The position numbers and the translations under genes are program-made. A stretch of DNA of 64,000 nucleotides from Pseudomonas viridiflava (lineage in GTDB: Bacteria > Pseudomonadota > Gammaproteobacteria > Pseudomonadales > Pseudomonadaceae). Position 1 is the first letter of the stretch. Each line of letters opens with the position of its first letter. Shown in pieces: positions 37,293 to 45,485 of the stretch. The DNA lies in the NCBI RefSeq assembly GCF_900590755.1, contig NZ_UUOC01000035.1:181334-245333 (forward strand). The letters run 5' to 3'. The notes beneath the pieces were generated by a model. The model was not told where the DNA came from. It did not search any database and saw only the letters and a program-made list of their open reading frames with translations.

Positions 37293-37326
37293 TAAAAAAA
37301 GCCCGCATCCTATGAGAGACGCGGGC
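37293..37326 (-). terminator. Rho-independent terminator on the minus strand
   Basis: GCCCGC (37301-37306) pairs with GCGGGC (37321-37326); the adjacent A run at 37294-37300 becomes a T run on the minus strand. It likely ends the transcript of the exported-peptide gene at 37530-37712, about 200 bases away. Confidence 0.7.
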
Positions 37327-37472
37327 CAAGAGGGGATACAAGTGACGCTTTCGCGAGCAGGCTCACTGGCAGAATTTGCAGGGTCTGATACATGATGATC
37401 AGTGGGTCGCAAAAACCTGGGTAAGCGAACTTGCTCGCGAAAGCGGCCTTCATCAACAACAGTGTTTTTTGC

Positions 37473-37519
37473 GAATCCATTCCCGGGTAGCGATACGGTC
37501 GTTAACCGGGAATGGATTC
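37473..37519. repeat. 14-bp perfect inverted repeat downstream of the small exported protein
   Basis: GAATCCATTCCCGG (37473-37486) and CCGGGAATGGATTC (37506-37519) separated by 19 bases, ending about 10 bases beyond the stop codon. On the minus strand it is followed by A rather than T residues, so it is not a standard terminator for the gene above it; it could protect the 3' end of the mRNA. Confidence 0.8.
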
Positions 37520-37529
37520 AATCGCTTAT

Positions 37530-37712
37530 TCATTGTTGAGTCTTGTGATCCAGTGCTGCATAGAAATTAGCACTTTGCTGCAAGTATTTAGGGGTGTAAG
37601 TCTGAGTAGCGGTGTTTTTGCTGGTGGTCACATCAACACTGGCATGGGCAGGCAATGCAGCAGTGGCTGAGATGGCAGACGCGGCGATGATGGAGAAGAG
37701 ATTGAAGTTCAT
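37530..37712 (-). CDS. Small exported protein (60 aa) with Sec signal peptide
   Basis: Not recognised as a named family. MNFNLFSIIAASAISATAALPAHA is a clear Sec signal, leaving a mature peptide of about 36 residues, threonine-, lysine- and glutamine-rich (SVDVTTSKNTATQTYTPKYL). There is no cysteine. CGAGGG precedes the ATG. It is transcribed leftwards as a single gene, preceded by a 120-base gap containing the hairpin at 37839-37868. Small periplasmic proteins of this kind are often stress-induced, but nothing here shows its regulation. Confidence 0.7.
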   Translation of the reverse strand: MNFNLFSIIAASAISATAALPAHASVDVTTSKNTATQTYTPKYLQQSANFYAALDHKTQQ

Positions 37713-37838
37713 GGCATTAACCCTCGGAGTGTTCTATTCAAGTCTTGACCGTCTTGGCCGTGACTCAAACTTACCCCCGAGGGCGGTTCAGCCGAAATGT
37801 TTTGTAGCACTAGCTCATATCATCTGAATTGATAGAAC

Positions 37839-37868
37839 CCTCAAGCCCCCGAAAACCGGGGCTTGAGG
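37839..37868 (-). terminator. Strong hairpin after the lactonase gene
   Basis: CCTCAAGCCCC (37839-37849) pairs perfectly with GGGGCTTGAGG (37858-37868), 12 bases beyond the lactonase stop. The T run on the minus strand is poor, so termination is likely but not certain. Confidence 0.65.
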
Positions 37869-37880
37869 ATTGAGCGACAG

Positions 37881-39050
37881 CTATTTGCCGGTGAGGAAAC
37901 GGAAGTCCGACGGCGAATCGAAGTCGACTTTCTGCACCGTATCGCCCAGTTGGCCGGTTTTCGGATCAACCTTGACCGTGACGATCTGGTTGCTCTTCTG
38001 ATTGGCGATCAGCATGAAATGCCCGCTGGGGTCAAAACTGAACTCCCGTGGCTCCATACCTTCTACCGAACGACGCTGGATTTCCTTCAACTGGCCTTTG
38101 CCGTCGATGGCAAACACCAGCAACTGGTTGGCTTCGCCACGGTTGGCGACGTACAGGAACTTGCCGTCCGGCGAGGTATGCAGACCACCTCCGCCGACTT
38201 TCTGCTGGGTGTCCTTGTTTTTCAGATCGACCGTTTGCGTCTGTTTGAAGACACCATCGTGATAATCAAACACCGCCACCTGCGCGACCATTTCCAGGGT
38301 CAGCCAGGCATGCTTGCCGTCCTTGCTGAACAACAGATGACGCGGACCGCTGCCCGGTGGCAACTGCACGGTGGGGGTTTTCGCCGGTTGCAATGGTTCG
38401 GCGCGTTTACCGTCATAGCTGAACACCAGCATCTTGTCGGCGCCCAGGTCACTGGTCACCACGTACTTGCCGTCCGGCGTCGGGATGGCCGAGTGCACGT
38501 GGGATGAGGCCTGGCGCTCAGCATTGACCTTGCTGGCGCCGTGATTGTTGCTGACCTGCACGACATCGGACAGCTTGCCGTCCTTGCCCACCGGAATCAC
38601 CGCCAGCGCGCCACCTGGATCGGGGTGCACCGCGTAGTTGGAAACGAACAGAAAGCGCTGGTCGGGGCTTAGGCTGGAATGGGTCGGCTCCTCGCCACGG
38701 CTCTGCACCTGATTGATCGGCGTGACGTTGTGGGTCTTGGCATCAATGGCAAAACTGCTGACCTTGCCCACTACATCCTTGCCGCCGGGGCCGTTTTCGT
38801 TGACCACAAATAGATGGCGCTGATCCTTGGACAGGGTCAGCCAGGACGGGTTGTCAGTCTTGATCACTTGCAGGGGCTTGCTGTCGAGCTTGCCGGTCTG
38901 GCTGTCGAAGCGGTAACGGTAAATGCCTTCGCTGGCTCCCTGGGTGTAGGAACCAATCAGTACGTCGTATTCAGTCATGCTTTGCGCCTGTATCGGAAAA
39001 GCGCTCATTGCGCCGGCAAACGCCAGCAACGGCAGAAAAGTACGAGTCAT
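37881..39050 (-). CDS. Lactonase family protein (secreted seven-bladed propeller)
   Basis: A 389-residue protein of the 6-phosphogluconolactonase/carboxymuconate cyclase-like (Lactonase, PF10282) family. A signal peptide (MTRTFLPLLAFAGAMSAFPIQAQS) sends it to the periplasm, so it is unlikely to be the cytosolic pentose-phosphate enzyme. Family blocks include LIGSYTQGASEGIYRYRFD, EEPTHSSLSPDQRFLFVSNY, HVHSAIPTPDGKYVVTSDLGADK and GSGPRHLLFSKDGKHAWL. Substrate unknown; an aldonolactone would fit the nearby sugar-acid genes, but this is only proximity. Single gene with a hairpin after the stop. Confidence 0.88.
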   Translation of the reverse strand: MTRTFLPLLAFAGAMSAFPIQAQSMTEYDVLIGSYTQGASEGIYRYRFDSQTGKLDSKPLQVIKTDNPSWLTLSKDQRHLFVVNENGPGGKDVVGKVSSFAIDAKTHNVTPINQVQSRGEEPTHSSLSPDQRFLFVSNYAVHPDPGGALAVIPVGKDGKLSDVVQVSNNHGASKVNAERQASSHVHSAIPTPDGKYVVTSDLGADKMLVFSYDGKRAEPLQPAKTPTVQLPPGSGPRHLLFSKDGKHAWLTLEMVAQVAVFDYHDGVFKQTQTVDLKNKDTQQKVGGGGLHTSPDGKFLYVANRGEANQLLVFAIDGKGQLKEIQRRSVEGMEPREFSFDPSGHFMLIANQKSNQIVTVKVDPKTGQLGDTVQKVDFDSPSDFRFLTGK

Positions 39051-39141
39051 GGGGCTTTAGCCTTCTTTCGAGGATTATTGTCGGGCGCCATAGACGCAGT
39101 AACCCCTATGACACTGCCTGCCCCTGATTGTTTTATGTGGA

Positions 39142-39432
39142 TCAGTCTTCTAGCACGTCTTCTTCGTCGTCCTTGCCTGGAGTGAAGGCTTCAAGGCACT
39201 TCATCCGGTACACCACGTCATCTTTGGTGAGCAGCCAGCACTGTTGAGCTTCATCAAAAGTCGCGGCTTCGACCTGTGCCATTTCAAAACGCCAGGTCTT
39301 GCGCTCGCGACCATCCATGCACTCAAGCGTCAGGAAATCGCCCAGGAAGAAATCCCAGGCATGCAGCCCGTCGATTTCCAGCATCGTGGCATCTTTCAGG
39401 GCTGCTTTGAGATCGGTCGGAGTGGTGGTCAT
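39142..39432 (-). CDS. Small acidic conserved protein (96 aa; possibly DUF5629)
   Basis: A soluble 96-residue protein starting MTTTPTDLKAALKDATMLEI, with central WDFFLGDFLTLECMDGRERKTWRF and a very acidic end (GKDDEEDVLED). It resembles a Pseudomonas-specific family that I recall as DUF5629; this assignment is from memory and needs a profile search. It lies alone between the lactonase and the MFS gene of the sugar-acid cluster. Function unknown. Confidence 0.7.
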   Translation of the reverse strand: MTTTPTDLKAALKDATMLEIDGLHAWDFFLGDFLTLECMDGRERKTWRFEMAQVEAATFDEAQQCWLLTKDDVVYRMKCLEAFTPGKDDEEDVLED

Positions 39433-39486
39433 GGCAGTCTTCGTCTGTGTAAAAGCGCGAATGATAGGCCAAAACCACCTGCAAGT

Positions 39487-40845
39487 TTAAGCGGTTGCTT
39501 GAACTGTGCCCGTTTGAGCTTTGTCGTGGGTGGTTTCCCGCACGTAATAACGGTTCGGGATGCCCCAGATAATCAACGACGTGGCCAGCACACACACCGC
39601 GCACAGCACGAACAAGGCCGGGGTTGCCGCGCCAGTCAGATCCTTGATACGCCCGACCATGAACGGCGCGATGATCCCGCCCAACTGACCGATGGAGTTG
39701 ATCAACGCGATACCCGCCGCTGCGGCCAGGCCACTGAGAAAGCGCGGCGGTATGGTCCAGAAAATCGGCATCCAGGCGATGATCCCGGTGAGGATCATGG
39801 TCATGCCGATCATCAACGGCAGCAGTTGGCCAGGGAACAACGCACACACCAGATAACCGGCAGCGGTGAGCAGTGCACAACCGGCCATGTGCCAACGCCG
39901 CTCTCCACGTCGATCGGAGCTGGAACCGATCAATAGATTGCCGACCACTGCGCCCAGATACGGAATCACCGTCAGCAGCCCGATATTCATGGTGTCAGCT
40001 ACACCCGCGCTCTTGATCAACTGCGGCATCCAGAACAGCAAGCCGGTCAGGGCCATCACCAGGCACAGGTAGATCACCGACATTACGTAAGTGGTGGGGT
40101 GTTTCCAGATGTCCTTGAAGGTTTGCGGCGTCTCGGGCTGTACTTCCCGAGCCATGCGCGCCAGCACCACTTTCTTCTCGGCATCGTTGAGCCACTTGGC
40201 GTCTTCGATCCGGTCACAGACGAACCAGAACACCACCACGCCCAGCAATACCGAAGGGATCCCCTCAAGCAAAAACAGCCAGCGCCAACCGGCCATGCCC
40301 ATGACGCCGTCGAAATGACCGAGGATCAACCCGGCAATCGGCCCGCCAACGATGCCGCACAGGCAGATCGAACTCTTGAAGTACGAATTGACCCGCGCCC
40401 GGCGATTGCTCGGGTACCACTGGGTAAAGAAATACAGCACACCAGGGACGAATCCGGCTTCCATGACGCCGATCAGAAAACGCAGGGTGTAGAACCAGAA
40501 TTCGGTCTGCACGAACATCATGCAGGCCGACGTGATGCCCCAGGTGACCATGATCCGCGCGATCCAGACTCGGGCGCCGATTTTGTGCAGGAGCATGTTG
40601 CTGGGCACTTCAAACAGGAAATAGCCAACGAAAAACAGGCTCGCGCCCAGGCCGTATACAGTCTCGCTGAAGCCCAGATCGCTCTGCATCTGCAACTTGG
40701 CAAAGCTGATATTGACCCGATCCAGGTAGGCAAACAGAAAGCAGAGGATGAACAGCGGGATGATTCTCCAGTTCACCTTGCGATAGATCTTCTCCTCGAA
40801 AGCGTCCTCATCGAACGGTTCGACTGGCACAGTATTGGTGGTCAT
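39487..40845 (-). CDS. MFS transporter, anion:cation symporter family (sugar acids)
   Basis: A 452-residue, 12-helix permease of the ACS family (galactonate, glucarate, tartrate and phthalate transporters). The first helices carry the family motif FLFAYLDRVNISFAKLQM, followed by FEVPSNMLLHKIGARVWIARIM and WYPSNRRAR. It is the last gene of a leftward unit with the FAH enzyme and a second permease. An A-rich motif AATAACAACAAC just upstream of the ribosome site matches the Crc/Hfq target pattern. Having two ACS permeases in one cluster suggests two related substrates, such as different epimers. Confidence 0.92.
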   Translation of the reverse strand: MTTNTVPVEPFDEDAFEEKIYRKVNWRIIPLFILCFLFAYLDRVNISFAKLQMQSDLGFSETVYGLGASLFFVGYFLFEVPSNMLLHKIGARVWIARIMVTWGITSACMMFVQTEFWFYTLRFLIGVMEAGFVPGVLYFFTQWYPSNRRARVNSYFKSSICLCGIVGGPIAGLILGHFDGVMGMAGWRWLFLLEGIPSVLLGVVVFWFVCDRIEDAKWLNDAEKKVVLARMAREVQPETPQTFKDIWKHPTTYVMSVIYLCLVMALTGLLFWMPQLIKSAGVADTMNIGLLTVIPYLGAVVGNLLIGSSSDRRGERRWHMAGCALLTAAGYLVCALFPGQLLPLMIGMTMILTGIIAWMPIFWTIPPRFLSGLAAAAGIALINSIGQLGGIIAPFMVGRIKDLTGAATPALFVLCAVCVLATSLIIWGIPNRYYVRETTHDKAQTGTVQATA

Positions 40846-40856
40846 GTGCGCACCTC

Positions 40857-40868
40857 GTTGTTGTTATT
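40857..40868 (-). promoter_or_regulatory. Crc/Hfq-type catabolite activity motif before the MFS gene
   Basis: On the minus strand the sequence reads AATAACAACAAC, matching the AAnAAnAA pattern bound by Hfq with Crc near start codons in Pseudomonas. It ends 11 bases before the ATG and abuts GAGG. This predicts translational repression during growth on preferred carbon sources. Confidence 0.65.
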
Positions 40869-40883
40869 AGAGTGATTCCGATA

Positions 40884-40960
40884 CTTGTAGGAGCTGCCGA
40901 AGGCTGCGAACCAATTTGTCTGATACATCGCGGTTCGCAGCCTTCGGCAGCTCCTACAGG
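40884..40960. repeat. REPIN (CTGCCGAAGGCTGCGAA type)
   Basis: GTAGGAGCTGCCGAAGGCTG and its inverted partner ending GCAGCTCCTACAGG, filling the gap between the FAH gene and the first MFS gene. It may form a stable mRNA hairpin inside the operon transcript. Confidence 0.92.
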
Positions 40961-40966
40961 ACCGGT

Positions 40967-41959
40967 TTACAACCGACCTATCCCGCCCGGCAAAAACGCC
41001 GCCTCAGTCTTCTCGATCCCATTGACCAGCGGCTTGCCAAACTCGGCCTGGCTGATCTGGAACTGATCCCCCGGCTGGGTACGCACGCCATCGGCGAAGG
41101 ACAGGGTCGCGGTGCCGAAGAAATGCACGTGCACATCCCCCGGCCGCAGGAACTGGCTGTATTTGAAGTGGTGGTATTCGAGGTTTTCCAGGCTGTGGCA
41201 CATGTTGGCTTCGCCGCTGAGAAATTCTTTCTCCCACAGCACCTCGCCGTTGCGCAGTACACGGCTGGTACCTGCCAGGTTCTGCGGCAGCTCGCCAACC
41301 CGCAACTCCGGACCGAAAGAACAGGCGCGCAATTTGGAATGGGCCAGGTACAAGTAGTTACGGCGCTCCATGATGTGATCGGAGTATTCGTTGCCGATGG
41401 CGAAACCCAGACGATAGGGTTTGCCGTCGTTGCCGATCACATACAACCCACTGAGCTCCGGCTCTTCGCCGCCGTCTTCAGCAAATGGCGGTAGCGAGAA
41501 CGACCCACCGGGGCGCACGACAATGCCGCCGTCGCCCTTGTAAAACCATTCAGGCTGCACGCCCGCCTGCCCTGCTTCAGGTTTGCCGCCCTCGACGCCC
41601 CATTTGAAGATGCGCATGGTGTCGGTCATCGACGCTTCGTCACCGGCTTGCTGATGCATCTTGTCCCGGGCCGATGCGCTGCCCAAGTGGGTCAGGCCTG
41701 TGCCGCTGACCAGCAAGTGTGCGGGGTCTGGATGGTCCAGCGGCGGCAGGATGCGTAGATCTTCCAGCAGCTGCGCGTAATCATGGCTGTCGCCAAGGCC
41801 TTGGTTGTCGACCTGTTGCGCCAGGCCGATGCCAGCATCAATGGCTGATAACGCCAGCTCGCGCACGCTCTGTGCGCCCTTCACTTCGCGAATCAGATCG
41901 CCGTCAACCAGACCGACGCGGCGCTGGGCGTTGCTCAACTCAAATTGCACAAGGTTCAT
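40967..41959 (-). CDS. FAH-family sugar-acid enzyme (AraD1/GguC-like)
   Basis: A 330-residue member of the fumarylacetoacetate hydrolase superfamily, closest to the proteins annotated AraD1 or GguC, which lie in pentose and aldonate operons. Key blocks are LLVSGTGLTHLGSASARDKM, then VVRPGGSF, EPELSGLYVIGNDGKPYRLGFAIGNEYSDH with the metal-binding acidic residues, and DVHVHFFGTATLSF. The related Caulobacter XylX dehydrates 2-keto-3-deoxy-D-xylonate; the same step here, after the IlvD/Edd dehydratase, is inference. Start at MNLVQFEL, with AGGAG just before; the longer frame runs into a REPIN. Confidence 0.85.
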   Translation of the reverse strand: MNLVQFELSNAQRRVGLVDGDLIREVKGAQSVRELALSAIDAGIGLAQQVDNQGLGDSHDYAQLLEDLRILPPLDHPDPAHLLVSGTGLTHLGSASARDKMHQQAGDEASMTDTMRIFKWGVEGGKPEAGQAGVQPEWFYKGDGGIVVRPGGSFSLPPFAEDGGEEPELSGLYVIGNDGKPYRLGFAIGNEYSDHIMERRNYLYLAHSKLRACSFGPELRVGELPQNLAGTSRVLRNGEVLWEKEFLSGEANMCHSLENLEYHHFKYSQFLRPGDVHVHFFGTATLSFADGVRTQPGDQFQISQAEFGKPLVNGIEKTEAAFLPGGIGRL

Positions 41960-41985
41960 AGGGATCTCCTTCAGATCGTTCACTT

Positions 41986-42062
41986 CCTGTAGGAGCTGCC
42001 GAAGGCTGCGAAAGCGTTCGTTCATGAGACCGATTTCGCAGCCTTCGGCAGCTCCTACAGGG
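41986..42062. repeat. REPIN (CTGCCGAAGGCTGCGAA type)
   Basis: Near-identical to the copy at 40884. It lies between the second MFS gene and the FAH gene, so both internal gaps of this three-gene unit contain the same REPIN subtype. Confidence 0.92.
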
Positions 42063-42071
42063 TCAGATTAG

Positions 42072-43391
42072 TCAGGCCTGTCGGCTGCGGGCGCTGGCGG
42101 CGAAGTCGCTGGCGGGCAGTACGTGTTTGCGTTCCAGTAAGCGATACACAACGCCCGTCAGAATCAACCCAAACACCATCACCCCGGACAGGAAATACAG
42201 CCCCGACGCGAGGTTGCCGGTGTATTCCTTGAGCGCGCCGATCACGAATGGGCCGATGTAACCACCCAGGTTGCCCACCGAGTTGATCAACGCAATACCC
42301 GCCGCCGCACTGGCGCCAGCGAAGAAGCGCCCAGGCAAAGTCCAGAACACCGCCGTGCAGGAAAACAGCGAGAACGCCACCAGACACAACGCCGCCAGTT
42401 GCGCTACCGGCACGGTGAGCCAGGCACTGAGGAACAGGCCGATGGCTCCCAATACATAAAGCACTGCGAGGTGGCCATAACGGTCATTAAGCCGGTCAGA
42501 ACTGCGCGGCACGATCAGCAGGCCGACGATGCCGAAGATGTAGGGCACGGATGAGACAAAACCAGTCACCAGATCGGTGCCGCCAAACTGTTTGATCAGG
42601 GTCGGTAGCCACAGACCCAGGCCATAAATGCTCAAGGTCACCGGCAGATAGAACAGCGCCAGCAGTAAAACGCGCTTGTCCTTGAGCGCGTGCAGCGGGT
42701 TGCCGTGGCGGGTCTGACCGTACTCTTCCAGGTCTTTTTTCAGTTCACCGGTGAGCCAGTCCTTCTCGGCTTGATCCATCCAGGCGACTTGCTTGGGACC
42801 ATCCGGCAACCAGCGCAATACCGGCCAGGTCAGCAGAATCGCAGGGGTACCGATCACGATGAACAACCACTGCCAGCCATGCAGGCCGAGCACGCCATCC
42901 ATGCCCAGCAAACCACCGGAAACCGGGCCGGTAATCATCATGGCGATGGGTTGCGAAAGGATGAACAGGCCCAGGATCTTGCCGCGATGGCGAACCGGGA
43001 ACCACTGGGTGATGTAGTACAGCACGCCTGGGAAGAAGCCCGCCTCGGCGGCACCCAGCAGAAAGCGCATCACATAAAAACTGTGCGGCCCCTGCACGAA
43101 CGCCATGCCGATGGTGATCGCGCCCCAGGTGATCATGATCCGCGCGAACCAGCGCCGGGCGCCGAAGCGTTCGAGCATCAGGTTGCTGGGGATTTCGAAC
43201 AGGAAGTAGCCAATGAAAAACAAACCGGCACCCAGCCCGTAGGCGGCGTCGCCGATGCCGATGTCTGCGCCCATGTGCAGCTTGGCGAAGCCCACGGCGG
43301 AGCGGTCAACATAAGCGATCAGGTACAGCAGGATCAGGAAGGGGATCAATTTCAGGGTGATGCGGCGAATAAGCCTGAGTTCCTGGCTCAT
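42072..43391 (-). CDS. MFS transporter, anion:cation symporter family (second copy)
   Basis: A 439-residue permease paralogous to the one at 39487: YLIAYVDRSAVGFAKLHM, FEIPSNLMLERFGARRWFARIMI, and QWFPVRHRGKILG correspond to the same positions. It probably imports an aldonate or uronate with protons. Start at MSQELRL: GGAG lies about 9 bases upstream, while the ATG five codons earlier has no site. It is first of the leftward unit and faces the dehydratase gene across a 200-base regulatory region. An AATAAAAACAA motif precedes it. Confidence 0.92.
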   Translation of the reverse strand: MSQELRLIRRITLKLIPFLILLYLIAYVDRSAVGFAKLHMGADIGIGDAAYGLGAGLFFIGYFLFEIPSNLMLERFGARRWFARIMITWGAITIGMAFVQGPHSFYVMRFLLGAAEAGFFPGVLYYITQWFPVRHRGKILGLFILSQPIAMMITGPVSGGLLGMDGVLGLHGWQWLFIVIGTPAILLTWPVLRWLPDGPKQVAWMDQAEKDWLTGELKKDLEEYGQTRHGNPLHALKDKRVLLLALFYLPVTLSIYGLGLWLPTLIKQFGGTDLVTGFVSSVPYIFGIVGLLIVPRSSDRLNDRYGHLAVLYVLGAIGLFLSAWLTVPVAQLAALCLVAFSLFSCTAVFWTLPGRFFAGASAAAGIALINSVGNLGGYIGPFVIGALKEYTGNLASGLYFLSGVMVFGLILTGVVYRLLERKHVLPASDFAASARSRQA

Positions 43392-43406
43392 GTGTGTGGT
43401 CTCCAT

Positions 43407-43417
43407 TTGTTTTTATT
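43407..43417 (-). promoter_or_regulatory. A-rich Crc/Hfq-like motif before the second MFS gene
   Basis: On the minus strand AATAAAAACAA fits AAnAAnAAnAA and lies 16-26 bases upstream of the chosen start, next to GGAG. Similar in place and pattern to the motif at 40857. Confidence 0.55.
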
Positions 43418-43500
43418 GTGGAACCTGCGGGTTTTGCCTCTCGCTTCGAGCACATGGCGCGCTTCTGCCAGGGTCAATCCCTCACTGAAAATCGACTATA

Positions 43501-43511
43501 TAGTATTACTA
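43501..43511. promoter_or_regulatory. Predicted FadR-type GntR operator in the divergent promoter
   Basis: TAGTATTACTA matches the FadR-subfamily operator pattern TnGTnnnACnA at every fixed position, and sits in a 13-base perfect palindrome ATAGTATTACTAT (43500-43512). It lies between the divergent MFS and dehydratase genes, about 90 bases from each start. The regulator gene at 45486 is of this subfamily. Binding is inferred. Confidence 0.7.
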
Positions 43512-43599
43512 TTTAGCGAACAACTCTTCCAATGAGGCGAATTTACGCTTAACTTAATCATCAGAAACGCCATTAAGTCTTACAATAAGAGAGCCGATC

Positions 43600-45339
43600 A
43601 TGTCTGATTCCGATAAAAAACCCCTGCGTTCTGCCCAATGGTTTGGTACCGCCGACAAGAACGGCTTCATGTACCGCAGCTGGATGAAGAATCAGGGCAT
43701 CGCCGACCATCAGTTTCAGGGCAAGCCCATCATCGGCATCTGCAACACCTGGTCGGAACTCACTCCCTGCAACGCGCACTTTCGGCAGATCGCCGAGCAC
43801 GTCAAACGCGGCGTGATCGAAGCGGGTGGCTGGCCGGTGGAGTTCCCGGTGTTCTCCAACGGCGAATCCAACCTGCGCCCCACCGCGATGTTCACCCGCA
43901 ACCTGACCAGCATGGATGTGGAAGAAGCCATTCGCGGCAACCCGATTGACGGCGTGGTGCTCCTCACAGGATGCGACAAAACCACCCCGGCCCTGCTGAT
44001 GGGCGCGGCCAGTTGCGACGTGCCGGCCATCGTCGTTACCGGTGGGCCGATGCTCAACGGCAAGCACAAAGGCAAGGACATCGGTTCGGGCACCGTGGTC
44101 TGGCAGATGCACGAAGCCTATAAAGGCGGACAAATCACCCTCGATGATTTCCTCGCGGCCGAAGGCGGCATGTCGCGCTCGGCGGGCACCTGCAACACCA
44201 TGGGCACCGCGTCGACCATGGCCTGCATGGCCGAAGCACTGGGCACTTCCCTGCCCCACAACGCGGCGATTCCGGCTGTGGATTCCCGGCGTTATGTGCT
44301 GGCCCATATGTCCGGCATGCGCGCCGTGGAGATGGTTCGCGAAGACTTGCGTCTGTCGAAGATCCTCACCAAAGCCGCGTTTGAAAATGCGATCCGGGTC
44401 AACGCTGCGATTGGCGGTTCGACCAACGCGGTTATTCACTTGAAAGCCATTGCCGGGCGCATCGGCGTCGATCTGGAACTGGACGACTGGACCCGCATCG
44501 GTCGCGGCATGCCGACCATCGTCGACCTGCAACCCTCCGGGCGTTTCCTGATGGAAGAGTTCTACTATTCCGGCGGCCTGCCCGCAGTGCTGCGGCGCAT
44601 GGACGAAGCCAATCTACTCCCCAACCCCGATGCCTTGACCGTCAATGGCAAAACCATCCGCGAGAACAACCAGAACGCACCGATCTATGGTGAAGATGAG
44701 GTGATTCGCGCCCTGGACAATCCGATCCGCGCCGACGGCGGCATCTGTGTGTTGCGCGGCAACCTGGCGCCGCTGGGTGCAGTGCTCAAACCATCGGCCG
44801 CTACCGCTTCGCTGATGCAGCACCGTGGCCGCGCCGTAGTCTTCGAAAACTTCGACATGTACAAGGCGCGCATCAACGACCCGGATCTGGACATCGACGC
44901 CAACTCGATCATGGTCATGAAAAACTGCGGGCCCAAGGGTTATCCAGGCATGGCTGAAGTCGGCAACATGGGCTTGCCCGCCAAACTGCTGGCCCAGGGC
45001 GTGACCGACATGGTGCGAATTTCCGATGCGCGCATGAGCGGTACCGCTTACGGCACCGTGGTGTTGCATGTGGCGCCGGAAGCGGCAGCAGGCGGGCCGT
45101 TGGCCGTGGTGCAGGAAGGTGACTGGATCGAGCTCGACTGCGCCAGCGGCCGTTTGCATCTGGACATCCCCGACGCCGAACTGGCCGCACGCCTGGCCGA
45201 CTGGCAGCCGCCCCAAAAACTGCTGGTGGGCGGTTATCGCGAGCTGTACGTGAACCATGTGTTGCAGGCCGATCAGGGCTGCGACTTCGATTTCCTGGTG
45301 GGCATGCGCGGGTCTGAGGTGCCGAGGCATTCGCATTGA
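43600..45339 (+). CDS. IlvD/Edd-family sugar-acid dehydratase (L-arabonate/aldonate type)
   Basis: A 579-residue iron-sulfur dehydratase that converts an aldonate to its 2-keto-3-deoxy derivative. The three cluster cysteines are visible in NTWSELTPCNAHF, LTGCDKTTPALLMGAAS and SAGTCNTMGTASTMACMAEAL. The length and the QWFGTADKNGFMYRSWMKNQG start match L-arabonate/D-xylonate dehydratases better than dihydroxyacid dehydratase (about 615 residues), and ilvD is normally elsewhere. The gene context of permeases, FAH enzyme and GntR regulator supports an aldonate. The exact sugar cannot be fixed. AAGAGAG precedes the ATG. Confidence 0.9.
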   Translation: MSDSDKKPLRSAQWFGTADKNGFMYRSWMKNQGIADHQFQGKPIIGICNTWSELTPCNAHFRQIAEHVKRGVIEAGGWPVEFPVFSNGESNLRPTAMFTRNLTSMDVEEAIRGNPIDGVVLLTGCDKTTPALLMGAASCDVPAIVVTGGPMLNGKHKGKDIGSGTVVWQMHEAYKGGQITLDDFLAAEGGMSRSAGTCNTMGTASTMACMAEALGTSLPHNAAIPAVDSRRYVLAHMSGMRAVEMVREDLRLSKILTKAAFENAIRVNAAIGGSTNAVIHLKAIAGRIGVDLELDDWTRIGRGMPTIVDLQPSGRFLMEEFYYSGGLPAVLRRMDEANLLPNPDALTVNGKTIRENNQNAPIYGEDEVIRALDNPIRADGGICVLRGNLAPLGAVLKPSAATASLMQHRGRAVVFENFDMYKARINDPDLDIDANSIMVMKNCGPKGYPGMAEVGNMGLPAKLLAQGVTDMVRISDARMSGTAYGTVVLHVAPEAAAGGPLAVVQEGDWIELDCASGRLHLDIPDAELAARLADWQPPQKLLVGGYRELYVNHVLQADQGCDFDFLVGMRGSEVPRHSH

Positions 45340-45349
45340 TCAACACTGA

Positions 45350-45425
45350 CCTGTAGGAGCTGCCGAAGGCTGCGAAAGCGATGTCACAGTCAAAACGCTT
45401 CGCAGCCTGCGGCAGCTCCTACAGG
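45350..45425. repeat. REPIN (CTGCCGAAGGCTGCGAA type)
   Basis: CCTGTAGGAGCTGCCGAAGG and inverted partner, starting 10 bases after the dehydratase stop and ending about 60 bases before the regulator gene. Confidence 0.92.
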
Positions 45426-45485
45426 GTTGTGCAAGCCGATGCTATGATGCCCCGCATTCATTGCTCAGGATCGACTTGCGTCCCC

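Noticed and set aside
37473..37519. The 14-bp hairpin as a rho-independent terminator
   Set aside because: On the transcribed strand it is followed by A residues, not a T run.
45381..45485. A 35-residue N-terminal extension of the GntR regulator
   Set aside because: It starts inside the REPIN at 45350-45425; the winged-helix domain begins after MDYRKPSERKS.
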